A stretch of DNA of 27,178 nucleotides from Cylindrobasidium torrendii FP15055 ss-10. Taxonomy: Eukaryota > Basidiomycota > Agaricomycetes > Agaricales > Physalacriaceae. Of the stretch, positions 1-10,050 are shown one piece after another; position 1 is the first letter of the stretch, and every line of letters begins with the position of its first letter. The stretch lies in the NCBI GenBank assembly GCA_000934385.1, contig KN880730.1, forward strand, positions 1-27,178, in the 5' to 3' direction. The notes under the pieces were generated by a model, which worked only from the letters and a program-made list of their open reading frames with translations, ran no database searches and was not told the origin of the DNA. Position numbers and translations under genes: made by a program.

Positions 1-4
1 CCCG

Positions 5-12
5 ATCACGTG
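5..12 (+). promoter_or_regulatory. TCACGTG E-box upstream of left-arm gene
   Basis: The palindrome CACGTG in the context ATCACGTG lies 73 bases before the start codon at 85. The mirror copy keeps it exactly. In fungi this core is bound by bHLH factors of the Cbf1/Pho4 type; the binding itself is inferred. Confidence 0.4.
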
Positions 13-84
13 AGCAAACCGTTGGTTTATCTGGACGCCATTTCCTTTATTGGAAGCTGCTCTTGACCACCATCTACGGGGATC

Positions 85-727
85 ATGCCTCGCTACGACC
101 ACGAATACCCCCCTCTCTGGGTCCTCATGGATTGGGCTGCCGAAGAAGCCAAACCGGCGCGGCCTCCGCCGCACTCTTGCTGGACGCGAGTGAGAGAACT
201 TGAAGAGCCTGAGCAAGACTACTACTTCCAAAAACAGTGGAATGATACGGCTACCCCAGCATCCCCGGTGGAGGAGAATACAGGTCCCACTGAACGGGCC
301 GTTCAACGTGTTGACCGTTATACTACGGACTTCCTCCCTCGAGCCCATGATTTAAACTACCCATTCAAGTTCTCGTTCGTCTTTACAGGCCCATCCTATC
401 GTCTCTATGTTTGGGACAGGCCTTATCGTCCCCGCGGGACCGCTACCAAGCCCAATACCAAGAACCGTGAAGTTCATGATACGTATACCGTGCCCGCCGT
501 TGCTGGAGTCAGGAGAATTTTATACTCTAACCAGTGCGTCCTCTTTGTCTGATTACATGAAAGAGGTGACTGTGGTTTGACTTAACTATATACACAGTCC
601 ACGCAAAAGAGCGAAACACTCGCTTTCCGGTCCGACGAGGATTATACACTATCCGTTTGTCTTCGGGTTGATTCCGTCGAGTAAACGGTGCGCACTCGGA
701 GGATCATGTAATCATCCATATTGTTGA
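85..727 (+). CDS. Unknown protein, left copy of inverted gene pair (192 aa, 2 exons)
   Basis: I do not recognise this family. Exon 1 is 85-533 and exon 2 is 598-727. The 64-nt intron has donor GTGCGT, a CTTAAC branch region and acceptor ACAG, and the same intron is found in the mirror copy at 5323-6022. Joining the exons keeps the frame and restores similarity between the copies across the splice. Reading straight through the intron would instead give unrelated C-termini. The protein starts MPRYDHEYPP, is rich in aromatic and proline residues, and has no signal peptide or membrane segment that I can see. This copy stops at TGA 725-727, about 20 residues before its partner, and carries a 3-nt in-frame insertion in exon 2. 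The ATG is supported by conserved sequence on both sides of it in the two copies. Confidence 0.7.
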
Positions 728-1376
728 TTAATGGCTTGCAACCCTACGTGCGATGGGGAAGTAAGGCGGGTCGTTTAGCTATGCCCATGGGATAAACAGC
801 CTTCTTTTTATGTGATGTACAAGCCTTTTTTTTCAATGAAATACTTTCTATACATGCCTAAAAGCTATCGATGTCCCATCGTCTGTCACCCTACGTGCGA
901 TAATTAACCCGTAAGTGTCTTGCAAATACGGATGTCAGGCAATGCTAGTTGATATCCCCCACGAGCGAATTTCGATAGACTGAATTTAACTCTAAAGCCA
1001 ATATTGTTTGGTGGGATCCTGACGTTGCTGGCTTTGTGAACAGCCTCTTACAAACCTCGGGAGGACATTTCACGTCACTCAGAGTAGCTGTACATATCTC
1101 ACCGCTCGTTTTCCTCCGTCCCTTTCTCTTTGTCCAACATTCCTACTTCCAACTCCCCAGACTTCGCGCGCTACCAATTCAGCTCACACGCACAAGCCAG
1201 CAGAAAATTATAGATATCCGAAAAATACAATTCAACGTATCCCACCAAAATAAATGTGTAGGAGGGGGGCCAAATACCGTAACACAGAAACTCATACGCT
1301 TCATTTCATATTAAAACACAACCGATAAAAAAGTCGCTCATGACAGACTCGCACTCGCCAAAAACTCAGCGCATGC
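728..1376. other. Intergenic: inner part of left arm, then 3' flank of kinase gene
   Basis: Positions 728-932 are the decayed inner end of the inverted repeat, still alignable to 5170-5320. From 933 to 1376 I see no gene. An open frame on the plus strand at 1036-1314 has no recognisable content or splice signals. Confidence 0.6.
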
Positions 1377-3193
1377 TCACACATTCGCCACAGCAGCAAG
1401 CTCCCTCATCTGCGCCTGCGCCAAACTCTGCGCATGCACATGCACATGCCTCGCCTTCTCCTCCTTCCAACACACCTCAATCCCCCCAACCCACTCATGC
1501 CGCGCAACCTCCTCAATCGTCACCCGCTTCTTCGGATTCGGCTCCAGCATCTGCCGGATCAACGACCGACACCCCCGCGGAGACAAATTCTGGATCGTCG
1601 GAGGCGGCGTAGGCGAAGAGACACACGCCTGCGCGTACGACGCGTACATCGCGTCAGAGACTTGCGCAGCGCGCCAGGGAAGCTCTTGGAAGTGGAGGCA
1701 GTAGTAGACAATCCCGCACGCCCAGATATCCACGAGTCGGGCGTCGTACGCTAATCCAGAAGGTTTAGATGAGAACGAACAGAGAGGGAAGACGTACGTT
1801 TGCCCAGGAACTGCTCTGGCGCAATGTACGGCTCACTGCCACACAGGCCTGTCGACATGTGCACCGTGGTCTCCCATGGCAGCCGGTACACCGTAGATGC
1901 GCCATAATCCCCAATCTACAACAGCAATCAGAGGAACGTACAGCGGGTTGGAGTCAGGACGCACCTTGAGGTGTCCCTTGGTATCAAAGAAGAGGTTTTC
2001 AGGCTTGATATCTCGATGCGCAACGCCTTGCGAGTGGAGGTACGCAACCCCAGACACAATCTGCTTGAAGCAACACTCGACCTCGGAGGGCGACATCCCA
2101 CCCTTCTTGATCGCAGCATATAAATCCCCACCAGGACAAAACTCCATCACCTCGCACCACTTGGCGCTCTCGTCCTGCACAAGATCCACCGTCTCCACGA
2201 TATTCACATGGTGCAGCGTAGAGGAGATGCAGAACTCGGCCGTGAGCTTCTTCACGTACTCCTTCTCTGTCTCGTTCTTGCGGCGCTTGCGGAATTCCTG
2301 GGGAAACAAACCTAAATGAGCCCACGGTCGCAGCAATGAGTTCAACCACGCACCTTGATAGCATAAAGCTTCTCCTCTGTCCGATCCCACTTGTGTGCGA
2401 GCCGCACTACAGACGTCGCGCCGCGCCCGATAGCCACCTTGTGGCAAACGCCATACTTGGACGTAAGGCTGCCAACACTCTCGCCAGCCGCTGAGCGCGC
2501 ACGGCCGCCGCCGCCGCCGCCGGCATCGCTATCCCCATCCGACTTGCGGCTGCTCCCGCCCGTCGACCGCTGCGAGCTCTTCCGGGATAGCTTCGGACCA
2601 TTCGCGAGCAGGTCTTTGAGCGTAAACTTGTGGCCGCCACCGTCGTGCGAGATAACCGAGGGCGCCTTTGGGCGGATCGTAGACGTAGATGAGGAATGTT
2701 GTTGTGAATCAAGCAGCGTCGCCGACGGGGAATTCGGCGCCGAGCCGTGAGGAGGAGGAGGTTGTTGTTTGCCGTTCTTGGCGGGAGTGATGAATTTTGC
2801 AGATCCGTTCGTGACTTTGTTTCCGGCAGTGCCGGCCGACATGCTCGGCGCGCGGCTTGGAGCACGGCTGTTGGCGCGAGTAGAGGGCGCGCTGCCCCAT
2901 TCGCTGTCCGACACGGACGGGGAGGGGGTACTGGAGGCCGAGCCGGCAGAAATATGTTTGTCGTGCATCGGCGGGGGTGTCGGGATGTTGCCAGACGCTA
3001 AGTTGGCTTTGCTTAGGGATAGCATGGTTTCGCCTGGGCTCTTGGGGTACGCTCGAGCGTCTGGAGGCGGCATGGGAACGTGCTGGGAGGCGAAGGAGGG
3101 TTTGGTGGAGGATTTGGAGCGGCCATGCGGTGGTTTGTCAGAGTCCTGGCCCTCGGAGCTCTCTGTTGGTGCGGCATCTTCTTGTGTGATCAT
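1377..3193 (-). CDS. HAL4/SAT4-type serine/threonine protein kinase (554 aa, 4 exons)
   Basis: Exons on the minus strand are 3193-2354, 2297-1965, 1915-1798 and 1750-1377, with introns of 56, 49 and 47 nt. Residues 1-235 are low-complexity, rich in Ser, Pro and Gly, and probably disordered. The kinase domain follows: glycine loop GRGATS, AIK with Lys280, HRDIKPEN with catalytic Asp376, DYG at 394-396 in place of the usual DFG, APE at 423-425, then a C-lobe ending in an HVHVHAQ tail. The run YDARLVDIWACGIVYYCL and the closely spaced catalytic motifs match fungal kinases of the HAL4/SAT4/NPR1 group, which control potassium and nutrient transporters at the plasma membrane in yeast. Each splice lands inside a conserved motif (AIK/EFRK, HLK/IGDYG, GK/PYD), so the model is strong. 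The start is the first ATG of the open frame. The gene lies between the two inverted-repeat arms. Confidence 0.92.
2502..2522 (-). repeat. GCC triplet run encoding poly-Gly
   Basis: A run of GCC/CCG triplets inside kinase exon 1. On the coding strand it gives a glycine stretch in the disordered N-terminal region, and it is a likely site of length variation. Confidence 0.75.
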
Positions 3194-5169
3194 GGTAGGC
3201 GGTCGAATCGTCTTGATAGGTGAAATCGTGATGGGGCGGAAGGGGGAGCGTCGATGTAAACGTAAGCACGGCGTTCAAGAGCGTTATTAAACTGATATCA
3301 TGACTGCCGGTGCGGTGGAGGTTGGAGGTGTATAGGCAGGCAGAAAAACGGGGATGACAAGCGAGCAGGCGGGAATGCCTCTCGTCGCCACGAAAAATAG
3401 GCTAGACGCTGGGCGGCGACGACAACGAAGAGATCAAGCAAACGAGAAGATCGTGGTTTGCGGTTAAGTTGTGGTCGCGCATGTCATCACTTTCATCGCC
3501 GATTATGTAATGCCTCCTTTTGTCGTCGCGCAAAAAAAAAATGAAATATCTGATAGCGAAAACAAATGAGAACCTGCAGCAATCATGGGACGGTGGAAGT
3601 ACATCGATAAACAAAACTTGGATTAAAAAATCCTCGTCCAAATCCTCGCCATGAGGTACGTCTGAGGTACATAGCGCATATAAGCGGGGACCCACAACTC
3701 TAATCGCGAAATGAAATCACCCCTCTTGCTCATCATCTCTCATCTCCAGAGGTGAAAGCCTTTGCTGCTCGCTTTGCCAACCATCCTGCCCTCGATATTT
3801 TTGAAGAAAACGTACGCCCTTGCTGCCACGTCGTGCAAGTGGCAAAAATAACGCGCCGGGCACGGCTCGCAGCATGGCCAGCGGAACAACGTACGCTCAC
3901 CATCGATGCCGGCGCCGCCACCAGACCAAATGCATGATCCGGTGCGCTTGTCAGCGTCTGACAGTAAACGGGCCAGCTCCGGACGTTGCGGGTTGCGCGG
4001 AAAATGCTAGTCGTCGTGTGGCGTCGGTGTTCTTGCTGGAGGTGCTCTAAGTACTAGTACAGCCTACTTCTCACGGCGACATAACATCGGTTTCAGGCTG
4101 TAGCACTTTGCGCGCAGGAAGCAACGTGCGCAATAACTCAGTCTCCCATGCGTACTAACTAGAGTGGGCGGTCTCTGCTTTGTCGGCCGGTACACTTGGT
4201 AGGAGGTGAGCCAAGCCCTCTATACCAGACGCGGAATGTGGATCCGGCCGTCTCATAACGTAGCTTTCAGAACAGCGCCCCAACTGAGTTGAAGTGACGG
4301 GCCCATGCACCCATTACAAGTCCGAGCTCGAGTCCATTCGCCCATCCTAGTCGAGCGTGGGCAGGTAATCTACGTGCCTTCCTCCCATGAACAGATATTG
4401 ACCACTCTCTGGAAATACGCTGCTTCGAGTGCGCCGCGCACGAATTCGGGATACGTACCCCAACGCGTACATGATGAGTGTACACTCTTACTTGTTTCTC
4501 GCAGCACCCAATTCGAGTCTGGCTGCGTCCCTCTTTCCCAGTGTCGGCCTCATGAGTACATGTTAGTCGCGCGCTGAATGCTCTGACGAGTATTCAAAGG
4601 TACAGCAATGGAGTTATAATATCTTAATTTGAGCCGGTCACTGCGTCGCCAAGTCGTCGTGGCCCGTACATTCCTGGTTCTAGATCTGTACAGAGGCCTG
4701 TCTGCGAAGGGTTTATGGCTCCGCGAGAGTATCTGGGTATGTACTGCGACCATAGGTGGGTTAGGCGAGGTGCCACTGTTGTGGCCTCCTTGTCTTCGTC
4801 TGGCGGTTTGAGCATACCTTCTTGTGCATCAAATGAAGCCACGGCATATCACATCTAGTGCCATGAGGCTTGGATGTGAAAGACTCGTTGATGGTAAGCA
4901 CGCATTTCTTAGATCTGCAAGGACCTGTTCCCGAGAACGCCGCAGTGGAATCAAGTTCGTTTAAAGCCACTGCTGGACTTCTCCCCGTGCGCAGATCGAA
5001 AGGGCTGGCCTCAAACTGAGGAGTAAGAAGGATTCGTTAATTCCAGAAGCTGTAAGAGAGTGTTGTCAAGCAAATAGCTGAAGTGAGTTGCAAAACAATA
5101 TCGGTTTCACATGATACATTCCATCGAAGCTCGCTTCAAGTTGTAGAGGACAGTACCCTGTTTCATTCA
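3194..5169. other. Long intergenic region between kinase and right arm
   Basis: About 2 kb without a gene I can support. Several open frames of 60-97 codons exist on both strands (for example 3402-3695 minus and 4305-4577 plus), but none has recognisable motifs, matched splice sites or a copy elsewhere in the window. The first few hundred bases presumably hold the kinase promoter and 5' untranslated region. The rest may be decayed repeat DNA. Confidence 0.5.
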
Positions 5170-5322
5170 CCTATTTGCAGGACACTTACGGTTATACCAT
5201 TTCACGTAGGGTGACAGACGATATGGCACAAGTAGCTTGCAGCCATGCATAGAAAGTATTTTATTGAAAAGAAGGCTTGTACATCACATTTTAAAAAACC
5301 GTTGTTTATCTCGCTGGCATGG

Positions 5323-6022
5323 CTAAAGGGTGACCCATCGCACTCTCCCGTCGCTCATAAAAGAGCAAGCCTTGGAGAACGCACAATACAGATGATCACA
5401 TTCCCCTCGTGCGCACCGTTCGAACGACGGAACCAACCCAAAGACAAACGGATAGCGTATAATCCTTGTTGAATGGGAAAGAGAGAGTTTGGTTATTTTG
5501 CGTGGGCTGTGTACAGTTAGGTCGAACCACAGGCACTCTTTGATATAAGCAGACAAAGAGAACGTACTAGTTGCCGAAGAAAACAGGCGTTCGTTTTGTT
5601 GCAGCGACTGTGGGCACGGTATACGTATCCTGAACTTCACGGCTCCTGGTGATAGGCTTGGTAGCGGTCCCGCGGGGACGATAAGGCCTGTCCCAAACAT
5701 AGAGACGATAGGATGGGCCTTTGAAGACGAACGAGAACTTGAATGGGTAGTTCAAATCATGGGCTCGAGGGAGGAACTCCGTGGTATAACGGTCAACACG
5801 TTGAACGGCCCGTTCAGTGGGACCTGTATTCTCCTCCACCGAGGATGCTGGGGTAGCCGTATCATTCCACTGCTTCTGGAAGTAGTAGTCCTGCTCAGGC
5901 TCTTCAAGTTCTCTCACTCGTGTCCAGCAAGAGTGCGGTGGAGGCCGCGCCGGTTTGGCTTCTTCGGCAGCCCAATCCATGAGGACCCAGAGAGGGGGGT
6001 ATTCGTGGTCATAGCGAGGCAT
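5323..6022 (-). CDS. Unknown protein, right copy of inverted gene pair (212 aa, 2 exons)
   Basis: Exon 1 is 6022-5568 and exon 2 is 5506-5323. The 61-nt intron has donor GTACGT, branch CTAAC and acceptor ACAG. Without splicing, the frame stops in a TAG that straddles the donor site; with splicing it continues for another 61 residues to TAG at 5325-5323. The C-terminal exon encodes RYPFVFGLVPSFERCARGE followed by two further cysteines, a stretch the left copy shares only in part. The copies differ at about nine residues in the first 140, with both silent and replacement changes, so neither looks like a decayed pseudogene. The family is unrecognised. The gene is transcribed toward the kinase, convergent with the left copy. 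Confidence 0.72.
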
Positions 6023-6094
6023 GATCCCCGTAGATGGTGGTCAAGAGCAGCTTCCAATAAAGGAAATGGCGTCCAGATAAACCAACGGTTTGCT

Positions 6095-6102
6095 CACGTG
6101 AT
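6095..6102 (-). promoter_or_regulatory. TCACGTG E-box upstream of right-arm gene
   Basis: Mirror of the site at 5-12, 73 bases upstream of the start codon at 6022. It lies in the stretch that is identical between the arms. Confidence 0.4.
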
Positions 6103-6106
6103 CGGG

Positions 6107-6563
6107 CCTGCCCCCGCGTCCGGCAAACGGGCGCTACGTGGGCAGACATGAGTTAAGTGACAGTACGAGGCACTTTTTTTTAGAGAGATGGACTATGTTC
6201 TGTCTTGATCTATAAGTGTATGTGTTCATTATGCACTGTAACGGCTCCTACTACGGCCGAGGCGAGTACGGCTTGAAACAGCAGTGTAAGTCTTCTTTAT
6301 CTTGTAAACACAGTCCGATATTTGAACAAGGATTATGGACCTCCGAAATTTCTACACATTAGCCTTCTGCGCCTTTGATGGTTCAACCTACTACTCTTGG
6401 ATCTTCGCTGAACCGTCACGGCTAATGCAAGTTCGTTATTTGAAGCACTCAGTATTGGTTTGAAATAGTGTTATAAGTAGTATGTAGTACAATATAATAT
6501 ATCAAGGAATATTCTAACCTGGTCAATACATGATATCCGCAAAACTACCCTTGCTACAGATGC
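6107..6563. other. Intergenic, no gene seen
   Basis: AT-richer sequence between the outer edge of the right arm and the 3' end of the acidic-protein gene. It presumably holds the promoter of the right-arm gene and the 3' untranslated region of the next. No RNA gene or repeat was recognised. Confidence 0.5.
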
Positions 6564-7858
6564 TCAATGGCGGCGGACCTTGCCGAGACCGCGAGTAGGA
6601 CGTTGGCTGCTCGATGCCTTGGAGGACGACGCGACTGGGTCTTCGATGCGTAAGCGCTTCATTCGGGAACTGAGAACCCGTCAGGAAATGATAGGGAGCA
6701 CGAAAAAATGAGAGAACACACCCGAGCGCCGCTTCCTCCTCTTCCTCTTCCTCATCATCGTCCCATTTCCTCTTATATCTAGCGTCCCAATCCTTAGCCT
6801 CCGCCTCAATCTCTTCCAGCTTCGCCACTGCCTGGTCCTCCGTCAACCCTTGACTTATGAAGAGCGGGTATCTTGCGAAATAAATCCTCTTCAATTCTCG
6901 CCGCCTCTCCCTCTCGCGCCTCTTAGTCTCCCTAGCCTTCTGTAGTTCCTCTGGCGAGAATATACAATGCACCCAGCGTTCATTGATACACCTGTATCCT
7001 GCGTCGTACCAGTACTTTGCCAGCCGCAGTGCGTCTTGGCGACACCCTCCTGCATACTTCTCTAGTGTCATGGTGAATGTTGGCTGGGCATTCTCTTGAT
7101 AGAACAAGTCCGATGTCTCGATCTCCTCAATGCTGATTTCTACACCATGGAAATAGAATCCGGGGTCCTGCGGGGGTAGCATATCGACGTCGTCTCCCTG
7201 CGTAGCGTCTTCGTCATTGTCGTACTGAGATGCGATGCGGATATCATCTTCGTTCGAGTTGTTGTCCTGCGACGCTGAGTGTTCCTCGAGAACAATGGCC
7301 GTGTGATAATCTTCGGACTCATTCTTGACATTCTCCACACCTTCCTCCATCTCCATATTGGCCGGCTGCGCTGGGAGGGACTCTTCAAGGAGCTGGCTCT
7401 CTTCCGCGCCGCCTCTCATCTTTTTCTCCCGGTCCGTGATGTACGCCTCCAGGCTTTCATAACGTGCTGGATAGTTCGGCGGGTATGTAATGTACTCTTC
7501 CTCTTCCTCCTCGACGTAGTAGCGCCCACGGCCGGGGTCCTGAGTGGCGGGCGACTCCGTATATTCGTCGTCGCTCTAATTGTTCGTTGAGTTGCTACGG
7601 TCAAGGAATACGCAAAAAGATCACGTACATCGTCAAGGAGCTGTGGGACGTCTTCTTCATCATCTTCCTCAGAGTCGGAATCGCCGCCGAGGCCGACTGG
7701 GGCCTGGGTGAGTGGTGGCTGGGTAGCGACATCGTCGATCTAATTGCTTGTCAGTCATCGCAGACAAAGACTGCCAAGAAAGTGCCACGCACGAGGTCCA
7801 AATCCTCTTCATCAGACAAAGCATCCTCCCAGTTGGCGTAATAAACAGATTGGGACAT
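6564..7858 (-). CDS. Acidic protein of unknown function (378 aa, 4 exons)
   Basis: Exons on the minus strand are 7858-7793, 7739-7629, 7575-6722 and 6669-6564. The three introns are 53, 53 and 52 nt, with donors GTGCGT, GTACGT and GTGTGT and acceptors TAG, TAG and CAG. The start MSQSVYYANW precedes a strongly acidic N-terminal third with several Asp/Glu runs. Residues 197-275 are the only part that looks folded (FYFHGVEISIEEIE, then a segment with WYDAGYR and ERWVHCIF). Residues 275-289 are a highly charged helix, 331-342 an acidic run, and the last exon adds a basic tail with RMKRLR that could be a nuclear localisation signal. The composition suggests a nuclear or chromatin-associated protein, which is inference. 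If intron 3 were retained, the protein would end in unrelated hydrophobic sequence. Confidence 0.72.
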
Positions 7859-7910
7859 ATTGTAACGATATCGGGGTTGGGGAAATGCGACGGGTTATTG
7901 TCAACGTTGC

Positions 7911-7928
7911 GGTGGTGGTGGTGGTGGG
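7911..7928 (+). repeat. (GGT)n microsatellite
   Basis: Five GGT units ending in GGG, about 55 bases upstream of the acidic-protein start codon and so in its probable 5' untranslated region. Confidence 0.8.
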
Positions 7929-7987
7929 AGTCACAGTTGGTGAGTGACTGTGACACTTACACAGCGTGTACACGAAGGGAGCTATCC

Positions 7988-7997
7988 ATCACGTGAT
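7988..7997. promoter_or_regulatory. ATCACGTGAT palindrome upstream of acidic-protein gene
   Basis: A perfect 10-bp palindrome containing CACGTG, 130 bases upstream of the minus-strand start at 7858. It is the most extended of the E-box-like sites in the window. Confidence 0.45.
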
Positions 7998-8425
7998 TAG
8001 ACCTTTTCCTCGTGGCCGTTGATCGTTGTGTTTCGTCGATTGGATCTAAGATTCATGTTCTGTCTTTTGGATACCGCTCACTGTTATAATTCTATTAATC
8101 ATGGACAGTATTCTAATCATCATCTACAACACACTAACACCCTCAGCAGAGCACTGTGCCAACCTGAATATTTTGACTTGGACGAGTACACTCAATTCGG
8201 TAATTAGGCATAGAGCATGGCAGCGATAAGAAGTACATAAAGACAACTGTCTTATTGTCGCCTAATTGTATGAAAAAAATAGAGCCACTCGAACAAAGAC
8301 CATGGCACTGAACAAACTATATAAGCAACCGTATCCTTGTAACCTTTGGATCGTCGTGCTTTCATTACATCGCGTCTACAACAACAACACACCCATCCTC
8401 GTTCATCGCACACAACACAAATCCG
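7998..8425. other. Divergent intergenic region
   Basis: Lies between the divergently transcribed acidic-protein gene and the small zinc-finger gene. Apart from the TATA element at 8318-8325, no gene or repeat is evident. Confidence 0.5.
8318..8325 (+). promoter_or_regulatory. TATA box of small zinc-finger gene
   Basis: TATATAAG lies 100 bases before the ATG at 8426, followed by a CA-rich leader typical of fungal 5' untranslated regions. Confidence 0.55.
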
Positions 8426-8734
8426 ATGTCTTCCTCCACCAACGCATACAAGAGCAAGCAAGTCCGCGCCTTGGACACCCCCGCCTGCCCCGAAAACCCC
8501 GCCTGCGATTTTGTTTCCGACGACGAGGACATAATGAAGGCACATATGCAGACCCACAAATCACACCCATTCGTCTGCGAGTATGGTTGCACCCAGCGCG
8601 ATGCGAACTCGGACGAGAGTGTCCAGCGCACATTCAAGGATGCGCACGAAGTGTACATGCACATTTCCAAGTACCACTCGGAATTGCTTGCCAGACCGTT
8701 CCACGCGAAACAGCCTAAAGACGCGGAATTCTAG
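8426..8734 (+). CDS. Small protein with two C2H2-like zinc-finger motifs (102 aa)
   Basis: A single-exon frame starting MSSSTNAYKS. Residues 21-44 fit a finger of spacing C-x5-C-x12-H-x3-H (Cys21, Cys27, His40, His44). Residues 51-84 give a looser second one, C-x3-C-x23-H-x4-H (Cys51, Cys55, His79, His84). Both depart from the classic C-x2-4-C spacing, so this may be a lineage-specific zinc-binding fold instead of a DNA-binding finger. The TATA box, the CA-rich leader, and stop codons in the neighbouring frames support this frame over the overlapping ones. No nuclear localisation signal or other domain is visible. The function is unknown; a regulator is possible. Confidence 0.65.
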   Translation: MSSSTNAYKSKQVRALDTPACPENPACDFVSDDEDIMKAHMQTHKSHPFVCEYGCTQRDANSDESVQRTFKDAHEVYMHISKYHSELLARPFHAKQPKDAEF

Positions 8735-9072
8735 AGGACGAGGGAGCCACCGTCCAGTATCTGAGGTCAAGTTATAGCGGGCGTACCACGGGATAGGATA
8801 GCAATGACCCAAATAATGCAGAGTGAAGGGAAGACAGGATGAGCATGCATATATACATAATTTTCGGACATTGCGAATAAACCTGTCCTGTCTTGTACTT
8901 TCCGACTGATCGTGACGTGAAATGGGGGTACGTATCGAAAATCCCCGATAATCCCTCTCATCGACATACCGGCGGTGTCCTTTGTAGTGAAGCGAAGCTT
9001 GGGGCTGCAGAGAACCCGCGCCGGAACTCGCGATGTGTGACGCCCGTCGCCCGACTGTTCGTGTGAAGCAAG

Positions 9073-9108
9073 AATGAGAAAGGATGCCCAAATGAGAAAG
9101 GATGCCCC
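9073..9108 (+). repeat. Tandem duplication, 18-bp unit x2
   Basis: aatgagaaaggatgccca is repeated immediately, with one mismatch in the last base. It looks recent. Confidence 0.9.
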
Positions 9109-9263
9109 AGAGCGAGCTCGAGACGATAGAAAGAGAGTTTTAATTGGGATGCAGGGTGTAGGATCGTAACTCGAACTTGTAAACGCAGTTGTAAAGGTGC
9201 TTGCGCTTTCGATGAACAGGGGTTTATAGGGCAATATACGACCTACATTCACGGAGCGATGGG

Positions 9264-9297
9264 ATGATTCGAGTGAAGAGATGATTCGAGTGAAGAG
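9264..9297 (+). repeat. Tandem duplication, 17-bp unit x2
   Basis: atgattcgagtgaagag occurs twice in a row without mismatch, 156 bases after the 18-bp duplication and unrelated to it in sequence. Confidence 0.9.
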
Positions 9298-10050
9298 TTC
9301 GAGCGTCTTTGTCAAGGAACAATACACGCCACGCACCCTTGCAACATCGACTGATCAGCCTTATTGAGCCAGCCAACACGGCCGACATCGAGGCAAAGAG
9401 CCTGTACATCGAAGCCAAGGAGTAGAAATCCCAGCGGAGTCCCGCCCGTACCATTGACAGAGCTGGTCCGCATGATGTGCCGCGGTGCGGCGGTAGCGAG
9501 AGCAAAACAAGCATATACATGATCGCAACGTCGGACCGAGTGTCCGACCGCTTCGGCGTAAACGCCTCTGAATTGTATTTTCGCCGGTCCATCCCAGTTT
9601 TTGGAAGCGCAGAAATGTATTGAGCGTCTAACAGCTAGCACAGGCCACAGGCGTGGGAGTGGGGAATGCGTGTCTCTTGACAACGTCACCGCCTCAACGC
9701 TGTCGCCAAGAAGCGTACAGCGACAAACAATAGATAGAGTGCGGTAGAACCTATCTTCGCCGTTCCCTGGGATCTTATGAAGCTCCCATTTCCATCGCAC
9801 TAAAGCCCACTACGTTGTCTGGAGCAAAGCTTGCTGAGCATCAAGCAGTTCGACTCAGGTTCGACCGCTGACATCTTATGCCACTTCGCCTCAAACGCCT
9901 TCCAATCCATCGTCTAGGAAACCAGTAGTCCTGGCAACTTTACAATTGTAGGTCAGTTGTGTGCTACGGAAATATTGTGGCCACTGTGCACGGTCGTAGT
10001 ACTTAAGGCTCGCCTTGAAATCGCCATTGTCCACATTGACCTGATACGAC

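Larger units (their letters stand above)
1..932 (+). repeat. Left arm of a large inverted duplication
   Basis: This arm matches the reverse complement of 5170-6106; base 1 pairs with 6106, so paired coordinates sum to 6107 before small indels. The 84 bases before the start codon are identical in both arms, exon 1 is about 97% identical, and identity falls steadily toward the inner end. Recognisable similarity ends near the motif cgtaagtgtc at about 910-920. The window begins exactly at the last base I can compare, so the true outer boundary is unknown. There are no short terminal inverted repeats or target-site duplications to suggest a classic transposon. Confidence 0.93.
5170..6106 (-). repeat. 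Right arm of the inverted duplication
   Basis: Reverse-complement partner of 1-932. Its outer end at 6106 coincides with the left edge of the window, so the repeat could extend further on the other side. Beyond 6106 the sequence is single-copy in this window. Confidence 0.93.
8735..10050. other. Intergenic region with two short tandem duplications
   Basis: About 1.3 kb with no supported gene. Long minus-strand open frames (9312-9800, 9224-9592, 8767-9336) overlap one another in different frames and carry no recognisable domain, so I treat them as chance. A GGTTCGA string near 9855 lacks a matching tRNA A box and acceptor stem. Confidence 0.45.

Noticed and set aside
36..600. Unspliced reading of the arm genes
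   Set aside because: It gives two unrelated C-termini and a stop spanning a donor site, while the spliced reading restores similarity between the copies.
1340..1612. Plus-strand Ser/Pro/Ala-rich open frame
   Set aside because: Antisense to the last exon of the kinase, whose spliced frame is strongly supported. The composition only reflects the codons opposite.
1..6106. Inverted arms as terminal repeats of a DNA transposon carrying the kinase
   Set aside because: The arms contain a spliced gene, there is no transposase in the core, no target-site duplication can be checked, and the core gene is a conserved fungal kinase.
9312..9800. 162-codon minus-strand open frame with hydrophobic stretches
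   Set aside because: Overlapping long frames occur in the other two minus frames, and no motif, splice pattern or promoter was found.
9850..9865. GGTTCGA string resembling a tRNA B box
   Set aside because: The T stem pairs imperfectly, and no A box or acceptor stem lies at the right distance upstream.
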